A stretch of DNA of 64,000 nt from assembly GCA_019693395.1 (NCBI GenBank), contig JAAMXP010001835.1, forward strand, positions 32,834 through 96,833. Direction: 5' to 3'. Shown here one piece after another: positions 16,532-28,535 of this stretch. The notes beneath the pieces were generated by a model that searched no databases, was not told where the DNA came from, and saw nothing but the letters and a program-made list of their open reading frames with translations. Numbering within the stretch: position 1 is the first letter of the stretch; each line of letters begins with the position of its first letter. The position numbers and the translations under genes were made by a program. The DNA comes from Ettlia oleoabundans. Its lineage: Eukaryota > Chlorophyta > Chlorophyceae > Chlamydomonadales.

Positions 16532-17091
16532 CGCTGGAATCCGTGAGTAAGGGCCGCACATTGCCTTATAACTCCATAGTCCGCGTATCCAGCAGCTTAT
16601 CGCGGGCTGGGACCGCGACAAGCGGACCTATAATTCACTGATAGGCAAGGGAAAGCGCACCTGAAGCCATCAAAGCTTCTAAGCTGAGTTGCGACGGAAT
16701 GCATCTCTCTTCTGTATGCTTGGCCGGCAGTATAGAAGTAGAGACAGTACACACAACAGTGGAAATATGATTGCTGCTGCCGACCGCCTTCGCTTACCGC
16801 TAATATTTATGAGATAGGGGTCTATCTTGTGCGCAAGTACAGGTTGCAGTACAGGCTTCTCCTTTGGGTTTGATGGCGACAGAGAGCCCTCTTAAACGTA
16901 CAGGTCCGCGGCCCCGATCCTCGCCTGTGGACTCCCCTTAATCTTGCTTGGAGACTTTGTCACTGACTTGATGCCTTCGAACTGGCACGATTACAGCCTT
17001 AAGTGGTTACAAATGAAATGATAGGTTTCAAAAGCCCACCTACATCAGGGAGCCTCGGTAGAGTATGGGCAACTGCCTGCTGGATCAATGT
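16532..17091. other. Intergenic: HEMC promoter and CPN60 3' end
   Basis: About 560 bp between two minus-strand genes. It contains minus-strand TGTAA motifs at 17007-17011 and 16991-16995, 80-100 nt after the chaperonin stop, and otherwise only the presumed promoter and leader of HEMC. I see no coding features. Confidence 0.5.
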
Positions 17092-20000
17092 CTAGTAGCC
17101 GCCCATGGCGTCCATGCCAGCGGCCGCGCCTGCGCCCTGCTCCTCTGGAATTTGCACAACGATGGCGGAGCTGGTCAGGAAGGTTTTCGCCACAGAGGCT
17201 GCGTTCTCCAGCGCGCAGCGCACCACCTGAAGGCGGGGAGGGGGAAGGGCAGAGGGGTGTTCATAGTACTTAGCCATGGCAACAGCCAAATTACATCCCC
17301 CGCTCTCAGATGCTCGAACATTCCCGTGCTTCCAACATTCCCATGCCTCATTCCAACTGAACCTTGCACTCTTTCATCCTGTTCTTATCACGCTGTCGCT
17401 CTACTGGGGGCGCTGCTGCAGCGCACCTTAGCCGGGTCAATGATGCCCGCTGCCATGAGGTCTTCGTACTTGCCGGTCGCCGCGTTGTACCCAAAGTTGG
17501 GGTTGTCGTCCTCCAGCACCCGCTGCATCACCACGCTGCCGTTATCACCCGCGTTGTTGGCAATCAGCTTGAGGCTGTAAGGCAGCGCGCGCTTCACAAT
17601 GTCCGCGCCAATCTGCAGGTGGCAAGATGTGCGGGGGTGGGGTGGGGTGGGGGGGTCAGTATGGGGCTACAACCGCGGATAGGCGGCCTGACACATATAT
17701 ACCAAAGGTAAGTTAAGTAAAGTAGAGTTGAGTTGCATCAGCAGTGGAGGAAGCGTGCGTACTACAAAGGGCAACAACGAACAGGCACTGCTACATTTTG
17801 GCTGCTTGCCTTCTGCTCCTCATCAGTCAGGTTAGCCTTGAACTCGTCCACCGTGTTAGACAGCCGCAGCAGGGCGCAGCCGCCGCCAGTGACAATACCC
17901 TCCTCGACTGCTGCCTTGGTGGCATTCAGTGCGTCCTCCACACGCAACTTCTTCTCCTTGAGCTCCGTCTCGGTCTGTGCGCCAACCTGCAGAGCCAGCA
18001 AAATCATATCCTTGTTTTTAACCAGTTACTCAAGGGACAGAGGGACAGGAAACATTCCACAGCGCGTTCAGCCAACTGTGTGCTAATGAGCCTTGCTAGA
18101 CATGACTCCAGTGGTAATTAAACAGGAGAATGCCAGCAAGATGGCCCTGCGAATGCACTGCCACTCGCTTTACCTGAATGACAGCCACTCCGCCGCTTAG
18201 CCGCGCAATGCGCTCGTTCAGCTTCTCCTTCTCATACTCTGCGTCAGTCTGCAGACACAGGAAATGGCAGGAAATAGTGGTGTAAGAGTGCATATTTACC
18301 AACTGTTGCTGCCAAACAGAGGACTGCATGCACATTTTGGCTACTGAGACTTCAAAGCCAGCGCAACCTCTCCCAAACGCCGTTACCTCAGCAACCAGGT
18401 TCTTGATCTGCTTAACGCGCGCCTCCACATCTGCCTGGGTGCTGCCGTCGCCCACAATGGTGATGTGCTCCTTGCTCACAGACACCTGCACGGACAGACA
18501 AATATCACACACTTGACACCAAACCAAGGCTCTTAAAAAAACATACCAGGCACGTACAATTAAACTTTCCCTTTGCCTGTAGTTTCCCCTGCCGCACCTT
18601 AGCAGCCACACCCAGGATGCTGTCGTCGGCCTTGTCCAGGCTGATGCCCAGCTCATCCTTCACAAGCTGGCCACCTGCATATGGCACAAATGGCGAGGCA
18701 GTTATATCAGGGGGAATTGACACATTGCAACCTGCCTGTATCGTTTGGAAACCTAGCTCCAGGTCACCCCACATATGCTGTGAGATGGCCTGCCGTGAAA
18801 CCTGGTTTGAAGACCCACCCGTCAGGATTGCAATGTCCTCCAGGTAAGAGGACTTGCGCTCGCCAAAGCCAGGAGCCTTCACCGCCACAACCTTGAGCGT
18901 GCCACGCAGCTTGTTCACGACCAGGGTGGCTAGAGCCTCCTGTACATGGCGCAGCAGGTGAAAAAGTTGGGAAAACATGCTGCTTATGCTTAAACCCGTT
19001 CAATTTATGGCTATGCTTCTGCAAGCATGGGCGGTGCTCCAACCACGCTTGTAGCACTAGTCCGATGGCCTGCCTGCTCAATGTCCTCAGCCATAATCAG
19101 CAAGGGGTGCCCGCCGCGGATGGCGCCCTCCAGGATGCCAATCATGTCACGGGCAGTGCTGATCTTCTTGTCCACCAGCAGCAGCTTGCAGTTCTCATAC
19201 TCGGCAACCTGCAGAGCCGCAGTGCAAGTTCACACATTGCAAATCCCAAGGGCTGCGCCGGGCAGCATCACTTTGCCCACCTCTGCAAGTCACTGTTCTG
19301 CTGGACTATGCCGCATGCATCCCCATGCATGTTTCCACGCATAGCTAGCAATCCCGCCCACCATGCGCTCTGGGTCAGTGACAAAGTATGGCGAGATGTA
19401 GCCGCGGTCAAACTGCATGCCCTCTACCACATGTAGGCTGTCCTCAGCAGTCTTGCTCTCCTCCATGGTCACGACGCCAGCACGACCCACACGCATCATG
19501 GCATCACTGATCAGCTGGCCAATCTGCAGCCACAGGACGGCAGTTAATGGCATAAGGGAAGGGCGGCTGCTCAGCAAAGTGATCTACCCAACAACAGTGA
19601 TGTGCAATCCATGCAGCTGCCAGCTGCTTTGGGCCAGAATTGTTATGCTCCCTTTTTGATAGTTGATAAGTTGCGCTGGGCTGGGGTCAGATGAAGCATG
19701 AAACAGCTTCTATGCGCACCTTCTCGTTACCACCAGCGGACACGGTGGCAACATCCTTAAGCTCCTCGTCTGTCACATCCTTGCTCAACTCGCGCAGCTT
19801 CCCCACCAGGTGCTCAACAGTCTTGTCCATGCCGCGGATGAGCTGCAAATATAATTTTGGGGTCGAATGAAGCACTGGCGAAAGTCAAGAGGGTGTGCGG
19901 GGGGATTTTGAAGTGTGTGGGATTGAGATGGGGTTGGCAAAAGAGGGGGGGAAGGGGGGGGGGTTCATGCAGGGGCGCGCATGCATTTGTGTTGATGGGC

Positions 20001-20849
20001 TGCAGCGGACAAGCATCACACAACAATCTGCTACAATTTTCCAGCTTATAAACTGGTTTGTGCATCCCATGGTTGTGCGGCTGGTCATTCTAAATGGTGG
20101 ACGAGCCCACCGCCAGCCATGACAGACCTGCACAGGATTGGCGCCAGCTGCTACAATCTTCATGCCCTCGGCAATCATAGCTGCCGACAGAATGGTGGCA
20201 GTGGTGGTGCCATCGCCTGCCAGGTCATTGGTCCGCGCAGCAGCCTGCATACCGCATGGTATTTATTTAAAACCCGCCAACGCCTCAGGAGCAGTGACGC
20301 GCTAGCATTTAGAAGCTTAGGAAGCAAGTGAGATGTCAAGCTGGCGTGTTAGTGCTCGTGTGTGTTACCTGTGAATTTCAGAGGCTGCACTACCTGTAAA
20401 CGAATGAATATTCTATGCGCACCTGGCGCACGAGCTTGGCACCGATGTTTTCCACAGGGTCCTCCAGCTCAACCTCACGTGCCACAGTCACACCGTCATT
20501 CACAATCTTGGGGGAGCCGTACTTGGACTCCAGCACAACATTGCGGCCCTTAGGGCCCAGCGTGACGCCCACAACGCTGGCCAGCTTGTCAACGCCCGCC
20601 TGCAGTCATCGAGGAACCCAACAGTTGTTCTAGGGGCATCCCCCGGCAGCCATTACCAGAGGGAAATTGGGCTTAACGACTCTGGGCGCTAATAGGGCAC
20701 CTCCACAGCAAGCGGAAAACTTGCCTGCATACGCTTCAGCGCCTCGCCATTCGTGTTGAAGTGCAGCTGCTTGGCGGCATAGGTGCGCACGGCGCCTGTG
20801 CGGCTGCGCGAGCTGTTGCTGGCGCATGGCTTGCTGAAGGCAGCGGCGC
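17092..20849 (-). CDS. CPN60B: Plastid chaperonin 60 beta subunit (first exon not resolved)
   Basis: Thirteen exons carry 569 aa: 20849-20725, 20599-20423, 20244-20128, 19842-19720, 19523-19362, 19208-19074, 18939-18819, 18674-18598, 18485-18387, 18248-18174, 17986-17810, 17612-17427, 17226-17092. GroEL-type ATP-driven folding machine of the stroma. Hallmarks: [118 protein letters not shown]. The plant-type [20 protein letters not shown] points to beta rather than alpha. The C-terminus ends [12 protein letters not shown]. Three introns (20600-20724, 18940-19073, 17613-17809) need GC donors. The exon at 20849 enters at phase 1 and has no ATG in frame, so the initiator Met with part of the transit peptide lies on a short upstream exon that I could not place; 21046 is one weak candidate. 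Confidence 0.95.
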
Positions 20850-21626
20850 CTGCGGGCGGGATGAAGCGGCGGGTGGCAGATAAGCAAGCTGGGCTAGATG
20901 AACGGCCTAGCGGCCTATATACTAGTGCAAAACCTCACGCGCGCCTTGGAATAGCTTGGAAAAAAACATGCATGGCGCATTGTGCACTTCCAGAGAATTC
21001 CTGTGGCGGACGAGAGGGCAGCAGTCAGACCACCGCTTCTACCCAAGTGAAGCATTTCTCAAGTGATTGACGCTACTGCAACCGCATACGCTTCGTGAGG
21101 CACCCACCCTGCAGCTTAGAAGTCGCCAGTTGTGCCCTGCACGCATGTTTGAGTATGGCAATGGGCGTGTCAAGTCGATGAGCAACACCTAGCATCAGAA
21201 CGTTCGCTCACACTAGCGCACACCAGAAGCATAGCGACCACCACGCACATTATCACCAGCCGCCGACTGAATGACAAGACAACGTCCTCCTGGTGGCGGA
21301 AATCAAGTCACTACTGCATCTCAAGGCAGTTCCACGGACGAATTAACCCAGGATGGCACGAGCACTACATTGGCTGTACTGCCCATCTGCTCTCCTTCTG
21401 GAGGCCTGAGGAGGGATTTGTACTTGTCCCTGCTAAGATACGCCCACATCAGAGCTGAAATTACACAGACAGCAAGAAAGTAAGGAAGCGGACGTGCAAC
21501 AACAAGTACGTAGAGAAGAACGGACGTCAAAAGGACGGCAGGTGACCCTAGGCGGACAGGGAGGATGGTTGTCTAGAAGCCTCATGGAACACGCGACGGG
21601 GCCATGCCACTAGTTGCTCAATTTTG
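20850..21626. other. Upstream region of CPN60B and 3' end of TOC75
   Basis: About 780 bp. It should hold the missing first exon and promoter of the chaperonin gene, and it carries the minus-strand TGTAA motif (21461-21465) of TOC75. A minus-strand open frame at 21321-21530 has a hydrophobic stretch (YFLAVCVISALMWAYL) but lacks an ATG, and I could not link it to any exon, so it is not called as a gene. Confidence 0.45.
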
Positions 21627-24600
21627 TCAGAATCTGTTGCCAAATGCAAGGCAAGCAAAAGTCTTGCCGGAGTTGTTGTCCCGGATTGCTTCGGCACGGA
21701 TTGCACCAAACAAGATGCCCATGCCATAGCTGCTGCCCTTCCCTGCCCTCCTGTAGTATTCTGTAGGGTTGCCCCGCACCTCCGCTGCAAATCAGGTTGA
21801 GGTTCCTTCAAATCTATAAATCGCGAGTGCAACAACAGTGCCAGCTGCGATAGCATGCATCTGTGCGATTGATGGTAAAAAGCACGATGCAATAGCAACA
21901 AAAATCTGCCAACCCCAATTGCTGCCTCACCTGAGCTGCCCAAATCGCTACCATACTCAGCAAACGCATATAGCTGCTGGCCCAGCACAGGCACGCGCAG
22001 CTCTGCAGCAGCCTCCACATACCGCCGGCAAGCTGCCAGCTCCCCAACGTTGTAGCCACGCACTGCAGGAAGTGTCAGCAAGTATGGACGTGGCACCCTT
22101 GCCTAACAGGTGCAATGGCTTGCTACGCGCTAGCGCATGCACGAAGGGGCCATTTAGCTAGCAATGGGACCATTTCACCGCACCTGAAAAGGGCCCACCC
22201 AGCAGGAAGGCATCATATGCCGGGAGGTCTCCAATGGTGTTGCCAATTTTGCCATGTGTGACAACAGTTATAGGAGCGTTCTTTCCACGGGGGCTGGTCA
22301 GCTGCCAGAACCGTGTGGACTGCGCCTCCATACGATTGAAGAACGGCGCCCCGGTGCCAATTCCCAGTCCCTGCTCAACCTGCAACAAAACAGCACACAG
22401 CAGAAATGCTAACATATGATGACAGCTATAGACAGGATTGCAATGCAAGATCGTAAACTGGAATTACTTAAAGCGGTAAGCCGTGCGTCAGCAAAGTTTT
22501 TGGGTTTATGATAAAAACCTCACAGCGGCCTGGGCCTCGAGCAGATTAATGTTCCTCATCCGCAGCGGCTTGAGTATGCAAATGACTGATGCATCGAAGA
22601 ACCCGTGGAACACATGACACCACACTTTCCCCATCCAGCATCGCTCTTGGCTAGAACACCTTGCCCTTAATCAAAATATCACTGTGGCATGGCTGGAGGT
22701 ACCAACCTACCGTAATAATGTCGCGTGCGCCAACCTGGGCACCATTCACTAGGTACGTGGTGTCACGGGTCAGGGCACCCTGGGCAGACAGCACGCGGTC
22801 TACTCCCTTGTCTGCGGGCAAAGCATACGAAAGAATGGCGGCAGCGGTCAGTGCCCCTCAGCTGAGACTAGGCAGGCTGCCCTAAAATGGAAGCACTCCG
22901 CTCAGCCGAACTGAATATGAACCTCACCTGACAGTGCTGTGGGAGGCCCATCTGCTAAATACTGGCCGAATGGGGTTGTGCGCATGCCGCGGCTGCATGG
23001 TGCACCTGTCTCATCACGGGTGGTAATCTCCTGCAGAATGGTGCCGAACAGCTGAGATTAAGCCAAGCAGCACAATGGCAGCCTCTGACAGCGGGTATGC
23101 ATGAATCTCACCTGTGCTACTAATGCCAGGGTGCCGCTTGAGTTGCGACTGTACTGCTCAGTGATGCCAACTTTGGCACCGGTGCGATCCACCCAGACAG
23201 GTGGCACTTCCTCGCCACCAGGGCCTACAAGGATTAATCACAAAATCTCCGGTAAATGAAAAATGGAACACGAGCTTCAAATGGTGATAAAAAGACTTGG
23301 GAGGACTGCGTTGATAAATAAAACAAGCAAGGCGCCCACCAGGGGTAAACACGCCGCAAATCTTGCGACCATTGAACAGCGATGCCATGAGCCGAGTGCG
23401 CTTGGGATCATCCAGTCCATACATGTAGGGCTGCAGACGGTTGGACATGCATGAATTGGTATTATGTGTTTCAAAAACACTTTGAAATTTTCTTATCATC
23501 TGGCATTACAACTGATCTGCTGTGACGCAATGTTGGGCATAGAGGGTTACCACTTGTTTGCTCTCTATCAACTCTTCACCTGGCTGTACTGCACCCGGAA
23601 GGAAAGATCATCGGAGGGTGCCAGGAAGTTTTTGGTGTTGATGCTGGCCGCAATGCTTGCAGCGTTGCCAAACAGGTTGCGGTTTTCATAGGTAATGGTG
23701 CCGCCAGGAACCAAGCTCACGAGGCCAGGCTTGCCACTGTCCCCTGCGAAGGCAGCGCCACGGCAAAAGCGCAATGTGTCTGAAGCGGAGCTGAAACAGT
23801 GCTTTCATTTGCCCAAGTAAATTGATCAGCAAAGTTACCTGGTGCAATACCCCACTCGGCCTCAACGTCGGCTGTCTGCATTGGCTTTTCCCGCACCATC
23901 ACCTCCACATCCACACGAGATGGGTCCTTCTCGTTTTGCCGTGGCAAAATCTGCAGGCAAAACATTGATTGTAGACAATCAGAACACAAAGCGCCGCTGC
24001 AGCAACGCTGACGGACGCCACCAACCTACCTGCACATTGTCGAAGAGGTCCAGCGCAAACACATTCTGCAGCGTCTTGCGGCCCTCATTCATGTTGTAAA
24101 GCGTGCCGATCTCCACAGGGCAGTGCTTGAGGATGAAGGATGAGGATATTTTCCCAGGGGCCTTTGAGGGATTGCCCTCCTCATCCACGTGCACCTGTTG
24201 ATACAGATGGAACGGAGCGCCCTTGCAACAAAGAGCAGGTACAACACTGATGGCACAACACTCCACCGGCAACAAATAGAGAATCCCATCAGCCACATTT
24301 GAGCAGCAATCACACATGTTGGAGGCTCTTGCCATATGTGACAGCAGATCTCACCACACTGATTTTTGCAGTCCTTCCCTCGACAATGTGCGCCACCACA
24401 TCACCCGTTGGCATGCCAGTGAAGTGAGAGATGTAGGACAGCCCAAAACCTCGCGAGGTGTACCTGGATGCAGCAGGCACCGAGTGGATGAGCGTGTGCG
24501 CATCAGATAGCAGGCTAAAGTCAGACAGACAGCAGTGGCCAGCATGTCATACCAGCCCTCCACCATATTCTTGATCACTGCCATTGTCTGCATGGTGAAG

Positions 24601-26327
24601 GGCTGGCCCTTGTACTGCTGCAGCTTGTCCTGAACCTGCATAACAACACTGGACCGCCTGCTTGATACGCTTCCCATCGCGATTGTCAACAAGCATCCAC
24701 CTCAATCGATGCTAAACTGACGTTGAGCATCAAACAGTACCTGCTTCACGACTGCCTTGGGCAAGACCTGTGCACCCTCTACATTGAACGTCTGAATCTC
24801 AGGGTAGCGCTTCTCCACAAAATCAAACACCACCTGCGGGCAACAGACAGCCGAGAGTCCAAACAGTGCTGAGGTTTCAAAGAAGCACTTCATGCCAAGC
24901 ACAAGTAGGTTGATCGAGTTGATGCACCCCGCTAAGGCAACTAGGATCACCTTGAACTTGCCCTTCTTCTGCGGCAGCACACGGGCGTTGACAGACTCGA
25001 ACAGGCCTGTCTGGTACAGCTGCTTAATGTCCTCACTAAGTTCAGCCCGGGTGCAGTAAAATCCTGCAAAAGGCAGCTCAACAAACATAGCAGCACGGCA
25101 AATTAAGAACCGCACTAGTAGTGGCGCTCTCTTCCTGGCTTGCCAGAAGCACAGCTGCCATGATGGCCAGCAAAGGTAGCTGGCTGGTCGCACAACCGGC
25201 GCCTGCTTTGCCCGAAGAGGTCCACCACCCCTTGATGCCATAACCGCAAAGTCGCACCTCGCTGGCAGTTGAGGCTGGCAAACAAGTCCTCCTCTGACGG
25301 TATGCCTTCCCCCACCGGCAGGCCCTCAGAGCTGATCTCGCCGCACAAAAAGCTGCCGTCGGCACCCACTTCTGCAAGGGGCTCGTCATCTCCTGCATAA
25401 AACAGGCAGGTAAATGTGCGAGAAAGTGACAGAGCGAAAACACAGGTCGACTTCAACAAGTCGTGAGGAAGGCAGACGAGCGCTGCGCTCCATTGCCCAA
25501 CACGGTGCCAGGGTTTTGGCATCGCATGGGCAACACGCGAGAAATGTTTCACCGGAAGAGAACGCACCATCATTCTGCTCCTCATCCTCTTCCTCCTCTG
25601 CCTCATCATCGTCAGTACCCTCCTCATCCATCTCCTCGTCCGCTTCATCCTCTGCAGCTATGCAGGTGACGATCTGTCATGTTGTGACACATATGTTTGG
25701 TCCCACTGTGTTGCGCAATGGTAGTGATAACTGGTGCACTGCATGCACAGACCTTTCTGACACCCACATCCACGGTTGCAAAGCACGCTACGCTGTACAA
25801 TACCTGGCAGCACCGTTGCATGGTTACAAGGGCGCCCCCNNNNNNNNNNNNNNNNCCCCCGGGCCCCAACCCTGCCCCCAAATCCACTAAGTACTGCAAC
25901 CACCACGAGTTGCCTGTTTGCGCTGCAAGCAGCGTTTGGACACAGCCGCACCTTCGCTTCCCTCAGCAATAGCAAACACCTCATGCGGGTTGCTGCCAGC
26001 ACCGCCGCCGCCGCCACCATCGCCGCAGCTGCTGCCACCGCTGCCGCTCCCACCATCCATGCAGATTGAAAGCGCTACAGGAGCTGCAGCCAAAGCCATG
26101 AGCGCTCCTTGCAAGGGCCCGCTTGGAGTGCTAGGTTGCTGGCGCTGCAACTCATCCTCGGGCTCGGACCTCTGTTGCATGGCCAGCACCGGCATGATGC
26201 ATTGCCGCCTTTGCTGCATTTGAAAGCATCGCTGCTGGAGAAGGCGACCATGCGAAGCTGGAGCAACCGAGCTGCGGGCTGACAAGCGGAAGCCAGCCTC
26301 CGGTCGGCGCATTATAGTAGCCCTCAT
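21627..26327 (-). CDS. TOC75: TOC75, protein-import channel of the chloroplast outer envelope
   Basis: Seventeen exons, all GT-AG, close in phase to 775 aa: 26327-25952, 25651-25568, 25392-25258, 25063-24951, 24833-24741, 24635-24553, 24463-24355, 24194-24030, 23950-23839, 23743-23580, 23430-23340, 23224-23112, 23030-22928, 22811-22711, 22379-22184, 22062-21931, 21784-21627. Omp85-family pore: POTRA domains (about 195-450; ELSEDIKQLYQTGLFESVNA, FTGMPTGDVVAHIVEGRT) followed by a beta-barrel with TITYENRNLFG, GGEEVPPVWVDRTGAKVGIT, EITTRDETG, VEQGLGIGTGAPFFNR, YDAFLLGGPFSVRGYNVGEL and the end CLAFGNRF. The N-terminus is bipartite as in plants: an Arg/Gln-rich transit peptide, then a Gly-rich stretch (about 98-115). 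Between it and POTRA 1 lies a strongly acidic block (about 127-153). Intron 1 contains a 16-N gap. The gene is divergent from UTP11. Confidence 0.96.
25840..25855. other. Assembly gap (16 N) in TOC75 intron 1
   Basis: A short N run flanked by C homopolymers on both sides. It lies inside the first intron of TOC75 and does not affect the coding sequence. Confidence 0.99.
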
Positions 26328-26668
26328 GTTTGGGCCCGATGCGCGCCGAGAGATGCCTCGGCAGGGATAAGGTGAGCTAGGGTGTCGGGACCTGACCAGG
26401 GACTGGAAGCCGAAAGCTCAATTGATATACAAAATCAAAACAACAATGCATGCAAAGACTGCTCCTCATTCGACGGTGCAGTACAGTCGCGGTGCATAAT
26501 GGGGGGACAGCATGGCGTAAAACAAAGGCTAAAAAGGTCCAGCGAGTGGTAAAATTGTCGGTTCACACTTGTTTACATCATCTACATATCGCATTACTTG
26601 CTGATACGTCGCCTTGAACGCCATTTGCAGCGAGGTTTTGTAACACTGCAACAGACGCCAGCCTTAGT
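26328..26668. other. Bidirectional promoter region TOC75/UTP11
   Basis: About 340 bp between the start codons of two divergent genes. No coding features seen. Both promoters and leaders must lie here. Confidence 0.55.
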
Positions 26669-28216
26669 ATGTCATCCCTGCGAAATGCTGCCAAACGCAA
26701 GGAGCACAAAGAAAGAGCACAGCCGTGAGTGCACTGCCGCCCGCCCTGAGCAGCGGGGCCAAGCCGTGACTACGGAGTCCGTGTGGTTCAGCGAAGTGTG
26801 TCGGGCGGTTTTTGGATAGGAGTGATTCCCAGCCCCGATGCGTGCCCATGCTGCCACTGCCGCCAGTCGCCGGCCGCTGCTTTGACACTTGGCTTCGCGT
26901 TCCCATCCTCTCGCACTTCGTACAGGGCTGCGCGTCGCAAAGTGGGCCTGCTTGAAAAGCATAAAGACTATGTGCTGCGCGCCAAAGACTTCCACAAGAA
27001 GGAGGCCACTATTAAGGTACGTGTGTGACATTGGGTGGCGGGTAATAGGGAATTGTGGGGTACAAGCGGCCAGTGCCAATGCATTGCAGAGCGAGCGCGT
27101 GCGCACCCCCGCCCGCCCCCCCACCCGCCCTCGGTTCCCCGCCATCCACCTACCCATTACCACCTCCCATCCACCAACCATCAGCACCACCATCACCCTG
27201 CCCCATACCCTCGTTGCTTTCACCCAGGGGTATAAACAAACAGAAACAGCGAACAACACAGTTCCTGCCCAAGCAGTTGTGGAACACAGCAGGCCAGCTG
27301 ATTGGCTGCGCAGCGGAAGCCTCAATTAGCGCATCATTACCGTCTCCCCCTCATTGCAGCAACTACGCCGCAAAGCCGAGGAGCGCAACCCAGATGAGTT
27401 TTATTTTAGCATGGAGAAGCAACGCACTGTCGGTGGAGTGCACATCCAGCGTACCACCGAGGCCAACAAGTACAGCCAGGAAGAGCTGCGGTTGATGAAG
27501 ACGCAAGACATCAACTACCTGGCTGTAAAATCACAAGCGGAAGCCAAGGTGCTGAGGGTCGTGAGGGGGGCTGTACCAGATGACATCAGGCAGCAACGGA
27601 CGTGCTCGGCATTGTCTGCGTTTCCTCCTTGTCACCATCCCCAGGAGCCTGCATCAGCATGCCTTGCTGAACACATCCTTATTTGCAGAAAGTGGAGCGC
27701 ATGCAGCAGTCGCTGCACTTGATTGGAGCGCCAGCAGCCAACCAGCACATTGTGTTTGTTGATGATGATGAGGAGGCCGCACAATTTGACCCTGCCCGCC
27801 ACTTTGACACCGCCCCTGAGCTTCTGGAGCGCTCGTACAACCGTCCCCGGCTGGCACAGTTAGTAGATGCACAGACAGTGTCGGGGGCCAATGCAGCACC
27901 ATCAGCAGCGGCACGAATAGAAAAGTGAGTGTGCATCAAGTGCATTGTATGAGCCAAGCTTCTTTGTATCTCTTGTTGTGTCAACTGTTTCTTTGAATTG
28001 CTGGTAATGTTCGAAATGCTGTTATGCAGGAAGCGGGCTGGCGCTTATCGTGAGCTGCTGCAGCGACAAGAGCGGCAGCAGAAGCTGGGGTCTCTGGCGC
28101 AGCAGATGAGTTATGAGAAGCAGATTATGGGCAAAGGCCGCAAACGCAAGCTGCGACCAGAGGAGGCGGGTGGCCAGACTGGCGTCTTCCGCTGGAAGTC
28201 GGAGCGCAAGCGTTGA
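26669..28216 (+). CDS. UTP11: UTP11, U3 snoRNP (SSU processome) component
   Basis: Five exons (26669-26724, 26926-27016, 27360-27548, 27689-27924, 28030-28216) give 252 aa, the usual length. Nucleolar protein required for 18S rRNA processing. The whole family pattern is visible: MSSLRNAAKRKEHKERAQP at the start, RRKVGLLEKHKDYVLRAKDF, RKAEERNPDEFYFSMEKQRT, MKTQDINYLAVKSQAEAKK, HIVFVDDDEE, and the basic C-terminal region QIMGKGRKRKL and VFRWKSERKR. A TGTAA motif lies at 28360-28364, just past the start of the 3' region shared with TAF1 on the other strand. A 14-bp tandem duplication lies at 28261-28288 in its 3' region. Confidence 0.96.
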
Positions 28217-28535
28217 TGCTATTTACATTGAGCATGCTTGCTGTACATTGCGATTCGTTTACGTATAACATTGTACGTATAACATTGTACAACATGAATT
28301 TGAGTAAGGTGACAAAACTGAAGAGCAAATGCCTGCTTACAAGTGTTTGCTGTGACTCCTGTAACACTACTTGCGGCTTCACGATTTAGCCCTGGCATGG
28401 GCCCCGGTCAGAGCAGCCTGCACTGGGGACCATCGGGCGATCATTGAGATGCACTGCTTACATGCGCCGCTGGATCACAGCCACTGCAGTTCAACAAGCA
28501 CAAGACCGTGGCCTACCTCAGCTCCAACGGCTAAA
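28217..28535. other. Convergent 3' region of UTP11 and TAF1
   Basis: About 320 bp between the two stop codons. It contains a TGTAA motif for UTP11 (28360-28364) and a minus-strand TGTAA for TAF1 (28458-28462). Thus the UTP11 transcript probably ends about 100 bp before the TAF1 cleavage signal. A direct 14-bp repeat lies at 28261-28288. Confidence 0.55.
28261..28288. repeat. 14-bp tandem duplication
   Basis: The unit acgtataacattgt occurs twice in immediate succession downstream of UTP11. It is in the 3' untranslated region and is probably a simple slippage product. Confidence 0.8.

Noticed and set aside
21321..21530. Small minus-strand frame with a hydrophobic stretch
   Set aside because: No ATG in frame, no exon to join, and it sits in the TOC75 3' region; not enough to call a gene.
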